From Candidatus Caenarcanales bacterium (GTDB lineage: Bacteria > Cyanobacteriota > Vampirovibrionia > Caenarcaniphilales > Caenarcanaceae): 8,561 nt of DNA. The position numbers were made by a program, and so were the translations under genes. Below, piece after piece: positions 1 to 5,279 of this stretch (position 1 is its first letter; each line of letters begins with the position of its first letter). The notes below the pieces were generated by a model. That model made no database searches. It had not been told where the DNA came from and saw only the letters and a program-made list of their open reading frames with translations. The stretch spans positions 1 to 8,561 of the forward strand of contig CANLFK010000093.1 of the NCBI GenBank assembly GCA_947489925.1, given 5' to 3'.

Positions 1-137
1 TTAAAATTTACTGTGCCATTGCAGGTTTTGCTTTCTCCGATGAAGTGGCTAATTTGGCGAAAAAGGAAGGTTTTTTTGTTCTTAGGCAGTCTGGTGATAA
101 TATGCTCATTGAAAAAGACGAAATCAAAGCTTATTAA
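1..137 (+). CDS. 3' end of a PD-(D/E)XK nuclease-like protein, first copy (5' truncated by window)
   Basis: Reading from base 3, the open frame encodes the last 44 residues of a protein and stops with TAA at 135-137. These residues match residues 147-190 of the complete protein at 945-1517, with one difference (Leu here, Ile181 there; base 105 C versus 1485 A). This is therefore the C-terminus of a near-identical paralogue whose start lies outside the window. The catalytic part of the fold (the E, D and ExK residues seen in the complete copy) falls upstream of the window, so whether this copy is intact cannot be judged. The other long frame over this stretch, starting at base 13, is out of register with the conserved protein and is not a gene. 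Confidence 0.85.
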   Translation, partial: KIYCAIAGFAFSDEVANLAKKEGFFVLRQSGDNMLIEKDEIKAY

Positions 138-139
138 TT
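1..139 (+). repeat. Direct repeat, copy A (partner 1381-1519)
   Basis: Bases 1-139 match 1381-1519 at 138 of 139 positions, the only difference being base 105 (C) against 1485 (A). Identity stops two bases after the stop codon: position 140 is T, position 1520 is A, and the flanks are then unrelated. The left boundary is unknown because the match already runs at base 1. The offset between copies is exactly 1380 bases. Confidence 0.95.
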
Positions 140-141
140 TG

Positions 142-290
142 TCTGAATCGCAGATTAGCACAGATAACACCGATTTCACAGATATTTTATACATAATTTT
201 CCCACTAAAGATTAAAGCTCTCTCAAAGCCGAAAGATAATATCTAAAGTATCTGTGTCATCTTTTCATCTGCGTCCATCTGTGATTCAGA
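142..290. repeat. Imperfect inverted repeat of ACAGAT-type words (interspersed intergenic element?)
   Basis: The left arm (142-184) starts TCTGAATCGCAGATTAGCAC. The reverse complement of the right arm (249-290) starts TCTGAATCACAGATGGACGC. Both arms end in CACAGATA. Each arm is a run of loosely spaced words of the form (C)(A/G)CAGAT about every 9 to 12 bases. A 64-base AT-rich stretch separates the arms, so the RNA could fold into a long imperfect hairpin. Non-coding repeats with ACAGAT/ATCTGTG words turn up between genes in many environmental bacterial genomes, from general recollection; no family is named here. It fills nearly all of the 216-base gap between the truncated gene and the next CDS. 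No open frame or transposase is present. Confidence 0.6.
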
Positions 291-353
291 ATAAAAAAAT
301 CACCTCTCTGGGAATATGTTTTTTATAAGTTTTCTCTTTGAAATAAGAAATCA

Positions 354-905
354 ATGTCAGCAGGTAAATTAATTACGGTTTTAAAGCCAGACCGAAAAGC
401 TATTTGGAAAAGTATAAAAATCTGCTTTTGTATTGCTATTCTCAGCGTTATTTTGTCTCTCATTCAGTCTTTTTTGTTTACCAAAGAAATAAATATAAAT
501 CTATTTGACATTCCTCAAGATAATACTTTTCACAAAAATATAGCCGCATTTATTCTTTTGATTTTTTCGAGTGGTATTAGCATTGGATTAATTATGACTG
601 GATCATTAATTGCTACTTTTACAAAATATTATGATATTTATATTTATGAAAATGGCTTTGAATATCAAGATTCTGGTTTTCATTGTTGGTCTGATGCTGA
701 ATTTGATTTAAGAATTCCAGATCATGAAAATATTTATCTGCCTTGCTGTCACTATGTTATAAAGTCTGAAAAGCCAGTATTTTTTCTGCAACTAAATTAT
801 GAAGGAATTGATTATACGAAAAGAAATTTTTGGACGGGTTCAATGGAAGCATTGCGTGATTATTTAAATGAACAAAAAAGCAAGTATCAAAACTCACATA
901 GCTAG
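354..905 (+). CDS. Two-span membrane protein with possible bacterial PH-like C-terminal domain
   Basis: The predicted protein has 183 residues. Two hydrophobic helices are visible, at about residues 21-42 and 62-88, separated by a polar loop of about 20 residues. The rest (about 93-175) is soluble, and the order of elements (YENGFEYQD, then a CWSDAEFDLR strand) resembles the start of small bacterial PH-like domains, where a 'YxxGF/L...W.eI' pattern follows a pair of transmembrane helices. Both termini would then lie in the cytoplasm. I do not recognise a specific family, and the PH-like reading is a weak resemblance. The ATG at 354 is the first in frame and has no clear ribosome binding site, which is normal in this window. 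The gene sits between two copies of the nuclease-like gene and ends 39 bases before the complete copy. Function unknown. Confidence 0.75.
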   Translation: MSAGKLITVLKPDRKAIWKSIKICFCIAILSVILSLIQSFLFTKEININLFDIPQDNTFHKNIAAFILLIFSSGISIGLIMTGSLIATFTKYYDIYIYENGFEYQDSGFHCWSDAEFDLRIPDHENIYLPCCHYVIKSEKPVFFLQLNYEGIDYTKRNFWTGSMEALRDYLNEQKSKYQNSHS

Positions 906-909
906 GCGG

Positions 910-915
910 TATAAT
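910..915 (+). promoter_or_regulatory. Possible -10 box (TATAAT) for the nuclease-like gene
   Basis: A perfect TATAAT lies 29 bases before the ATG at 945, in the 39-base gap after the preceding stop codon. The 17-bp-spaced position upstream (887-892, TCAAAA) is a poor -35 match. In DNA this AT-rich the hexamer could occur by chance. Confidence 0.35.
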
Positions 916-944
916 TTAATTACTGAAAAATAAAAAATAAATCT

Positions 945-1517
945 ATGGATTCTGAGAAAAAAGATTATTCGTTTCAAGAAATTAGACAAATGTTGGCTGA
1001 CTTAACAATTAAGCAGGCTCAAACTGATGAACAGATGAAGCGAACTGATGAACAAATGAAGAAAACTGATGAAAAATTGGAACGGATTGGCATAAAACTT
1101 GGCAATATATCAAATAATAATGGAGATTATGCGGAAGACTTCTTCTGGAATGCTGTCAGAGATAAAAAAGAATTTGAAGGAATAAAAGTTGATTATGCCG
1201 AAGCTAATGTTAAACCGCCTCGCAGACAAGGTATTCAAGATGAATTTGATATATTGCTTTGGAATGGTAATTCAGTAATTATTGTCGAGACTAAATACAA
1301 AGTTCATCCAAATTTAATTGAGCAGATGAAAGAGAAAAAAATTCCTAATTTTAGAATATTAGTACCAGAAAAAAAAGATCTTAAAATTTACTGTGCCATT
1401 GCAGGTTTTGCTTTCTCCGATGAAGTGGCTAATTTGGCGAAAAAGGAAGGTTTTTTTGTTCTTAGGCAGTCTGGTGATAATATGATCATTGAAAAAGACG
1501 AAATCAAAGCTTATTAA
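945..1517 (+). CDS. Coiled-coil plus PD-(D/E)XK nuclease-like protein, complete copy (DUF3782-like)
   Basis: The predicted protein has 190 residues. Residues 8-50 form a coiled coil with a TDEQMK-type heptad repeated three times (27-47). The rest reads as a compact PD-(D/E)XK fold: Glu64 in a GDYAEDFF helix, Asp102 in EFDILLW, then Glu115-Thr-Lys117 at the end of strand VIIVETK, followed by a helix and C-terminal strands. These match the E...D...ExK catalytic pattern of the restriction-endonuclease-like superfamily. Small proteins combining such heptads with this fold are widespread, often in several copies per genome, and are annotated as uncharacterised (DUF3782-like). Whether they cut DNA is unknown. 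No partner methylase or helicase is nearby, so restriction-modification is not supported. A near-identical paralogue ends at 137. The ATG at 945 follows a TATAAT at 910-915 but no Shine-Dalgarno sequence. Confidence 0.85.
   Translation: MDSEKKDYSFQEIRQMLADLTIKQAQTDEQMKRTDEQMKKTDEKLERIGIKLGNISNNNGDYAEDFFWNAVRDKKEFEGIKVDYAEANVKPPRRQGIQDEFDILLWNGNSVIIVETKYKVHPNLIEQMKEKKIPNFRILVPEKKDLKIYCAIAGFAFSDEVANLAKKEGFFVLRQSGDNMIIEKDEIKAY
1023..1085 (+). repeat. Three in-frame 21-bp repeats encoding coiled-coil heptads
   Basis: Units at 1023-1043, 1044-1064 and 1065-1085 each begin ACTGATGAA and encode TDEQMKR, TDEQMKK and TDEKLER. The first two units differ at only a few bases and the third is more diverged. 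Because one unit equals one heptad, gain or loss of units would change coiled-coil length without shifting the frame. Confidence 0.85.
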
Positions 1518-1519
1518 TT
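1381..1519 (+). repeat. Direct repeat, copy B (partner 1-139)
   Basis: This is the second copy of the near-identical segment at 1-139. It covers residues 147-190 and the stop codon of the complete nuclease-like gene plus two bases. Confidence 0.95.
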
Positions 1520-1582
1520 AATTTATAAAATTCACAGCAAAAATTTAAGCGACATTAAATAAAAAAACAATTATGATTAAAC

Positions 1583-1596
1583 TTTAAAATTTTAAA
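1583..1596. promoter_or_regulatory. 14-bp palindrome upstream of ispG
   Basis: TTTAAAATTTTAAA is a perfect palindrome ending 15 bases before the ispG ATG. It could be an operator or part of the promoter, but in such AT-rich DNA a palindrome of A and T alone is weak evidence. The rest of the gap 1518-1611 shows no recognisable promoter pair and no Shine-Dalgarno sequence. Confidence 0.2.
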
Positions 1597-1611
1597 TTTC
1601 AGAATATTTTT

Positions 1612-2718
1612 ATGCAGTCTTTTCCACGCCGTAAATGCAAACAAATAAAAGTTAGAAATGTTGAGATTGGTGGCAACTCCCCGATTTCAATTCAATCAAT
1701 GTGTACAACTGATACCAAAGACATTGAAGCAACTCTCGAACAGATTAGAACTTTAGCGGTAGCGGGTTGTCAAATTGTGCGGGTGGCTGTTCCAAATGCT
1801 GAGGCGGCTAAGGCTTTATCTAGCATTGTCAAAGAGTCTTTAATTCCAGTTATTGCTGATATTCATTTTGACTGGCGATTAGCGATTAAAGCGATTGAAG
1901 CTGGCATAGATGGTTTGCGTTTAAACCCCGGTAATATTGGCAAAAAAGAAAGAGTCCAAGAAGTGGTGGCGGCGGCCAAAGAAAGAATGCTACCGATTAG
2001 AATTGGCGTAAATGCGGGCTCTCTGGAAAAGGAATTTGCTGAAAAATATGCTGATAATATTCCTTTAGCCATGGTTGAGAGCGGTTTATCTCATATTCGG
2101 ATTTTAGAAGATTTAAATTATGACCAAATAAAAATCTCATTGAAAGCCAGTGATGTGCAAACTATGATTCAGGCTTACCGATTGATGGCTGATAAATGTG
2201 ATTATCCTTTGCATTTGGGCGTTACTGAAGCTGGTCCAGTCGGTTCAGGATCGATTAAATCAGCTATTGGAATTGGGACTTTGTTGGCTGAAGGACTTGG
2301 TGATACTTTAAGAGTTTCATTAACGGGCGATCCAGTGCGAGAAATCGAATTAGCCAAACAAATATTAAGGTCTTTGGGTATTCGGAAAGATGGTTTAAAC
2401 TTAATTAGTTGCCCAACTTGCGGAAGAATTGCGACTAAAAACTTTGAGGAATGGGTTTTAAAGGTCGAAAAAGAATTAGATAAATTAAATTTGCCTCTGA
2501 CAGTAGCGGTAATGGGTTGTGCTGTGAATGGACCTGGCGAAAGTGCCCATGCTGATATTGGAGTTTCATTTGGTGGAATTGGTCCAGATGGAGTGCCAGT
2601 GGGTATTTTGGTGAAAAATGGTGAAATATATAAAAGATTACCCGAAAGTGAATTGATACCAGCTTTAATTGAAGAAGCCACTATTTTAGCCAAAGAGAAA
2701 AACCTAATCAAGGCTTAA
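1612..2718 (+). CDS. ispG: 4-hydroxy-3-methylbut-2-en-1-yl diphosphate synthase (IspG/GcpE)
   Basis: IspG catalyses the penultimate MEP-pathway step: a [4Fe-4S] cluster reductively opens cyclic MEcPP to HMBPP, the precursor of IPP and DMAPP, in the cytosol. The 368-residue length fits the short bacterial form (E. coli about 372). The N-terminal TIM-barrel part shows PISIQSM near residue 25, VRVAVP, ADIHFD, LRLNPGNIG and RIGVNAGS, and the middle has HLGVTEAG. The C-terminal cluster-binding domain has Cys267 and Cys270 (SCPTCGR), Cys303 (MGCAVNGPGE) and Glu310, which match the four cluster ligands of characterised enzymes. Every key residue is present, so the enzyme should be active. ATG 1612 gives the usual short N-terminus (MQSFPRRKCKQIKVRNVEIGG). 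The downstream gene starts 3 bases after the stop, implying co-transcription. No other MEP gene is in the window. Confidence 0.98.
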   Translation: MQSFPRRKCKQIKVRNVEIGGNSPISIQSMCTTDTKDIEATLEQIRTLAVAGCQIVRVAVPNAEAAKALSSIVKESLIPVIADIHFDWRLAIKAIEAGIDGLRLNPGNIGKKERVQEVVAAAKERMLPIRIGVNAGSLEKEFAEKYADNIPLAMVESGLSHIRILEDLNYDQIKISLKASDVQTMIQAYRLMADKCDYPLHLGVTEAGPVGSGSIKSAIGIGTLLAEGLGDTLRVSLTGDPVREIELAKQILRSLGIRKDGLNLISCPTCGRIATKNFEEWVLKVEKELDKLNLPLTVAVMGCAVNGPGESAHADIGVSFGGIGPDGVPVGILVKNGEIYKRLPESELIPALIEEATILAKEKNLIKA

Positions 2719-2721
2719 GAA

Positions 2722-3087
2722 GTGAAAAGTCGCAGAAATAATAAAAGTGATATTTTTAGGGCTTTAGCAGATTTTATTAAGCCTCATTTAGATTTGGAAA
2801 AACCAATTTTAAATTTATTGCCGCTTTGGATGAGTAAAAGACTAAAAGAAAATCCTAGTAGAGATAATGTAACTAATATTTTGCAAGCTGAGTTTAAACT
2901 TCAGGAGCTGAAAGCCAAGTCTTTATTTATAATAGTGCCCAAATCTTGCCAAGCTAAAAACTTATTAAAATTATTACAAGAATATATTCAGTTAATGGAA
3001 TCAATTCGCTTTTCCCGCTGGATGAGTAAAGTTGAACCAAAAGATTTCAATAAACATATAAAAGACCTTGATCTCGATCAAAAGTAA
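2722..3087 (+). CDS. Small protein, possibly DUF721/DciA-like, co-transcribed with ispG
   Basis: The predicted protein has 121 residues and starts with GTG 3 bases after the ispG stop, so translation is probably coupled. The layout is an N-terminal helix with a tryptophan (about 8-40, ending LLPLWMSKR), a variable middle, a strand LKAKSLFIIVPKS (63-75), a helix rich in Leu (78-93) and a final strand IRFSRW (95-100). This order (helical Trp region, then 'sLfI.V.....a..L..l...l...l..IrF') resembles the DUF721 family, which includes the replicative-helicase loader DciA. The resemblance is by eye and several positions do not fit, so the assignment is tentative. The C-terminus is charged (KHIKDLDLDQK). 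GTG at 2722 was preferred because there is no in-frame ATG before Met37 (ATG at 2830). Confidence 0.7.
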   Translation: MKSRRNNKSDIFRALADFIKPHLDLEKPILNLLPLWMSKRLKENPSRDNVTNILQAEFKLQELKAKSLFIIVPKSCQAKNLLKLLQEYIQLMESIRFSRWMSKVEPKDFNKHIKDLDLDQK

Positions 3088-3112
3088 AATATTTAATAGT
3101 TAAAATTTATTA

Positions 3113-3130
3113 CTTAAAAGTGTTTTTAAG
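3113..3130 (+). promoter_or_regulatory. Short inverted repeat CTTAAAA-GTGT-TTTTAAG
   Basis: A perfect 7-bp stem (3113-3119 with 3124-3130) encloses GTGT. It lies 26 bases after the stop at 3087 and about 97 bases before the regulator gene. No T-run follows, so it is not a classical terminator. A very similar element, in the opposite orientation, lies before the muramidase gene at 7077-7096. It may be an operator or a weak transcript-end hairpin. Confidence 0.3.
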
Positions 3131-3135
3131 GGAAC

Positions 3136-3147
3136 TTTAAGCTTAAA
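3136..3147. repeat. 12-bp palindrome TTTAAGCTTAAA
   Basis: This perfect palindrome starts five bases after the inverted repeat at 3113-3130, in the same intergenic gap. Together they could form a compound binding site, but nothing else in the sequence supports this. Confidence 0.2.
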
Positions 3148-3173
3148 TAAAATAATTGATTGAATTTTGAAAC

Positions 3174-3201
3174 TTGATAGAAAAGTTTTAATTTGGACAA
3201 T
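3174..3201 (+). promoter_or_regulatory. Possible sigma70-type promoter for the NarL-type regulator
   Basis: TTGATA (3174-3179) and GACAAT (3196-3201) each match the consensus hexamer at four or five positions, with a 16-bp spacer, and end 25 bases before the ATG at 3227. The match is moderate and untested. Confidence 0.3.
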
Positions 3202-3226
3202 AGATTAATTAGAATTAAGATTAGAA

Positions 3227-3841
3227 ATGAAATATAAAATCTGTTTAATTAACTTTGATCCAGAATTTGACTTAAACAAGCTTTTGTTTTTGTTGAAAGA
3301 CTTTGAGATTGAGCAATATTCAGAATTGAATGCTTTTATAAATCGAAATAATAATAAAGAAAAAAGCTTATTAATATTAATTGGCAATAATGAAAAGCAA
3401 ATATTGGATTTGCCGATAGATTTAAAAAAATATAAAAACTTAATTATAAGTCATTTTACTGAAAGTGTTAATTTGTATAATTTGATTTTGGCTGGTTGTA
3501 ATGGATTTATTGAAACTGAAAAGCTTGAGGAAAATCTTAATGCAGCTCTGAAGAACTTATGGAGTGGTTTATTTTTTATTGACACTGACTTAATGGGCAA
3601 AGTAATTAAATTCTTTCAAAATTCCCAGTATAAAGAAAAAGAAAAACTCAAAGCCCTTTTAAATGAATGCGAAAGCGAAATTATAAAATTAATTCTTCAA
3701 GGCAAAAATGATTTTGATATTAAAAAAGATTTAAATTTATCAGCTAATAATTATACTGAAATCTTGAGTAATATTAAATTAAAGCTAAAAGCCAAAAGTC
3801 GTTCTGAGATAGCAATTCTGGCTTTGCAAAATAATCTTTAA
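3227..3841 (+). CDS. NarL/FixJ-type transcriptional regulator with degenerate receiver domain
   Basis: The predicted protein has 204 residues. Residues about 144-204 form a LuxR/NarL helix-turn-helix: LNECESEIIKLILQGKNDFD, then DLNLSANNYTEILSNIKLKL and the ending KAKSRSEIAILAL, which parallel the family pattern 'L..rE.evl.li..G.s..eIA..L..s..TVk.h...i..Kl...sR.eai'. Residues 1-125 have the length and strand order of a response-regulator receiver, including the final 'AGCNGFIETEKLEENLNAAL...G..FID..L' segment. The key residues have changed. No Asp stands at the end of strand 3 (LLILIGNN, 48-55), and the usual Lys after the last strand is replaced by Glu/Thr (GFIETE). Phosphorylation control is therefore unlikely. 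Residues Asn9 and Asp11 partly keep the N-terminal acidic site. No sensor kinase is adjacent. It faces the flagellar rod gene cluster, so control of those genes is possible but unproven. Confidence 0.88.
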   Translation: MKYKICLINFDPEFDLNKLLFLLKDFEIEQYSELNAFINRNNNKEKSLLILIGNNEKQILDLPIDLKKYKNLIISHFTESVNLYNLILAGCNGFIETEKLEENLNAALKNLWSGLFFIDTDLMGKVIKFFQNSQYKEKEKLKALLNECESEIIKLILQGKNDFDIKKDLNLSANNYTEILSNIKLKLKAKSRSEIAILALQNNL

Positions 3842-4401
3842 GCGTCTAAATCAATAGTTGATTCATAATCTTCCAGAGCTGAAGGATCAGATTGCGGTTG
3901 AATAGGCTGAGCAGTTAAACCAACTCTAAGACTTTGCAAAGAGCCAATAACACCACCAATTGCTCCAAGTGCTGGGCCTGCCGCTTGTGCATATTTGGAA
4001 ACTTTTCCATTTATTGGTAATAAGCCAGCAACACCATTAAAGACAGAACTTAAAATATCAATGACTGATAAACCGCCATGTAAAGTACCATATGCCGAAC
4101 TAGAGTATAAACTTTCGGGAGCATTTTGCAAAGGAGCAATTTTATTTAATAAAAGAGAAGTAGCCGCTTGAGCACTTTCAGTCATTGTGGAAATTGCTTG
4201 AGAGTTTACAGAACTTCCACTAGTAATATTATTGAGGTTTGGACCGATTTGCAGACCACTAATTAAGGAATCAAATTCTGTTCCACCTGTTCCAGTCAAA
4301 GAAGTTGTTGCTCCAGATAAACCGTTCAAACCATTTAAGCCATTCACTCCAGATAAACCAGATAAGCCATTTAAGCCATTAATTGAAGATAAACTTGACA
4401 T
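3838..4401 (-). CDS. Small protein with Gly-every-third-residue N-terminal repeat, last gene of the rod-protein cluster
   Basis: The predicted protein has 187 residues and no recognised family. Residues 8-31 are eight tandem NGL/SGL-type triplets, so Gly recurs at every third position. A Ser/Thr/Gly-rich linker reaches about residue 65, followed by a helical segment rich in Ala and Ser (66-90). Two hydrophobic Gly/Ala-rich stretches, at about 108-127 and 139-158 (AGPALGAIGGVIGSL), could insert in or associate with membrane. The C-terminus is acidic (SALEDYESTIDLDA). There is no Sec-type signal peptide. It lies 31 bases after the rod protein gene and is probably co-transcribed with it, so a cell-surface or flagellum-related role is conceivable. 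Its stop codon overlaps that of the convergent regulator gene by TTAA (3838-3841), leaving no space for a terminator between them. Confidence 0.75.
   Translation of the reverse strand: MSSLSSINGLNGLSGLSGVNGLNGLNGLSGATTSLTGTGGTEFDSLISGLQIGPNLNNITSGSSVNSQAISTMTESAQAATSLLLNKIAPLQNAPESLYSSSAYGTLHGGLSVIDILSSVFNGVAGLLPINGKVSKYAQAAGPALGAIGGVIGSLQSLRVGLTAQPIQPQSDPSALEDYESTIDLDA
4309..4380 (-). repeat. Eight 9-bp units encoding NGL/SGL triplets
   Basis: On the minus strand this 72-bp stretch encodes the triplets NGL NGL SGL SGV NGL NGL NGL SGA. On the plus strand it appears as variants of AAACCATTT and AAGCCATTT-like nonamers. The near-identical units suggest expansion by slippage, and loss or gain of units would keep the frame. 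Confidence 0.85.
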
Positions 4402-4420
4402 TTATATATTTTTCCCGAAT
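4401..4420 (-). promoter_or_regulatory. Shared upstream motif, copy 1 (ATTCGGGAA-N3-TATATAAA)
   Basis: On the minus strand these 20 bases read ATTCGGGAAAAATATATAAA, with the last A being the first base of the ATG of the NGL-repeat gene. The motif recurs at 6639-6658 before the OB-fold gene, identical except for the three central bases (AAA here, GGG there). At this distance from the ATG it cannot be an ordinary -10 box for this start. It could be a protein- or RNA-level signal, or an inherited copy of a promoter segment. Confidence 0.45.
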
Positions 4421-4432
4421 TTTGAATTATTA

Positions 4433-5170
4433 TTAGCCAATTGCACTTGTAATACTTCTAATATATTCCCGCTCTGAGCTAGTCATTAACTGAACAATAC
4501 GAGCCAAAGTAGTAATTTTTTTATTTGCATCAGTAAAACGGTACATTTCGAGCGGTATATCAACATTTGAGCTTTCAAGAGTTCCTTGTCTAACTTTAGT
4601 TTGTGCATCTTGACCTAAACAGACAGGAAATGCTTTGCCAGCTTCTTCTTTGGGAGAATAAACTAAACCATTAAAATTTAATTTATCACTAGCTGGATAA
4701 TTTACTACTCTCAGAGAGCCTAATTTAGTTTTTAAACCATCTGAATCAATACCTTTAATTGTGCCGTCTAGCTCTATAAAAAAACCTTGAAAAGCCGAAT
4801 TAACTTTTATTTTGGGTGAGATTAAATATTTACCCGAACTCAAAAAACCGTCTTTATTAGCACTTAAAGTTAAGTTTCGGCTTAAAACAGTGTCTCCATT
4901 TTCATCTTGCAAAGCAAAAAAACCTTGTCCTTCCAGCGAAATATCTTTTGGATTTTGTGTAATTGATAATTTGCCAGGTTGTAATAATTTTTGGCTTTTT
5001 TCAGACAGTTCAGGAGCTTGATCAGTTAATATTTCACCGAATTGCATTGGTCTTTCTGCTTTATAACCAAAAGTATTTAAATTATTAATATTTTTGGTAA
5101 CCAAACTCAAATCGTAAAAGGCTTTTTCAGTTTGTCCTTTAATGTCTTGAATTAATCCAGAATAAAACAT
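4433..5170 (-). CDS. Flagellar basal-body rod protein, FlgF/FlgG family
   Basis: The predicted protein has 245 residues, close to FlgF/FlgG size (about 250-260). The N-terminal rod motif is seen at 18-38 (FYDLSLVTKNINNLNTFGYK), equivalent to the family's 'NNlAN.nT.GfK'. The central FlgE/F/G domain shows LSITQNPKDISLEGQGFFAL (68-87), the counterpart of 'tgnplD.ai.G.GFF.v', then SRNLTLSANKDGFLSSGKYL (97-116). The C-terminal part has QGTLESSNVD (195-204), matching the conserved 'G.lE.SNVd', followed by EM. After that the family's usual 'QRaYean...iq..d' helix is replaced by a divergent sequence. Such proteins leave by the flagellar type III export system without a cleaved signal peptide and build the rod across the periplasm. 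FlgF and FlgG cannot be separated confidently here, so no symbol is given. No other classical flagellar gene is in the window. Confidence 0.88.
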   Translation of the reverse strand: MFYSGLIQDIKGQTEKAFYDLSLVTKNINNLNTFGYKAERPMQFGEILTDQAPELSEKSQKLLQPGKLSITQNPKDISLEGQGFFALQDENGDTVLSRNLTLSANKDGFLSSGKYLISPKIKVNSAFQGFFIELDGTIKGIDSDGLKTKLGSLRVVNYPASDKLNFNGLVYSPKEEAGKAFPVCLGQDAQTKVRQGTLESSNVDIPLEMYRFTDANKKITTLARIVQLMTSSEREYIRSITSAIG

Positions 5171-5180
5171 GAAATTAATT

Positions 5181-5186
5181 ATTATA
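5181..5186 (-). promoter_or_regulatory. Possible -10 box (TATAAT) just upstream of the rod gene
   Basis: On the minus strand TATAAT ends only 10 bases before the ATG at 5170, so a transcript from it would have a leader of a few bases at most. The upstream -35 position (TTAAAT) is weak. The remaining gap (5187-5279) has no recognisable element. Confidence 0.3.
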
Positions 5187-5279
5187 AAAACTAAATCTAA
5201 TTTATTTAATCCTTATTTAATTAAGTTTTTTCATAATCTAAGTCATTTAATTTAGCTAAAGAGCTTTTGATTAAAAATT

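Noticed and set aside
13..246. Open frame of 77 codons at the left edge
   Set aside because: It is out of frame with the conserved C-terminus encoded at 3-137 and runs through the inverted-repeat element; its protein has no recognisable features.
945..1517. Restriction-modification system
   Set aside because: A nuclease-like fold is present, but no methyltransferase, specificity or translocase gene occurs in the window.
1863..2711. Two minus-strand open frames inside ispG
   Set aside because: They are antisense to a fully conserved enzyme with all cluster ligands intact, and their translations resemble no family.
3065..3083. Hairpin TTGATC-TC-GATCAA at the end of the ispG-linked small gene
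   Set aside because: The stem is short with a minimal loop, lies in coding sequence and has no T-run, so it is not called a terminator.
3205..3387. Minus-strand open frame across the start of the regulator gene
   Set aside because: It is antisense to the regulator N-terminus, low-complexity, and has no initiation signal.
3849..3863. Hairpin AATCAA-TAG-TTGATT just after the regulator stop
   Set aside because: It is AT-only apart from one pair, lacks a T-run and lies inside the opposite gene; not enough for a terminator.
4232..4477. Plus-strand open frame rich in KPFKP repeats
   Set aside because: It is the antisense reading of the NGL triplet repeat and has no support of its own.
4812..5021. 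Plus-strand open frame inside the rod gene
   Set aside because: It is antisense to the conserved central domain of the FlgF/FlgG-type protein.
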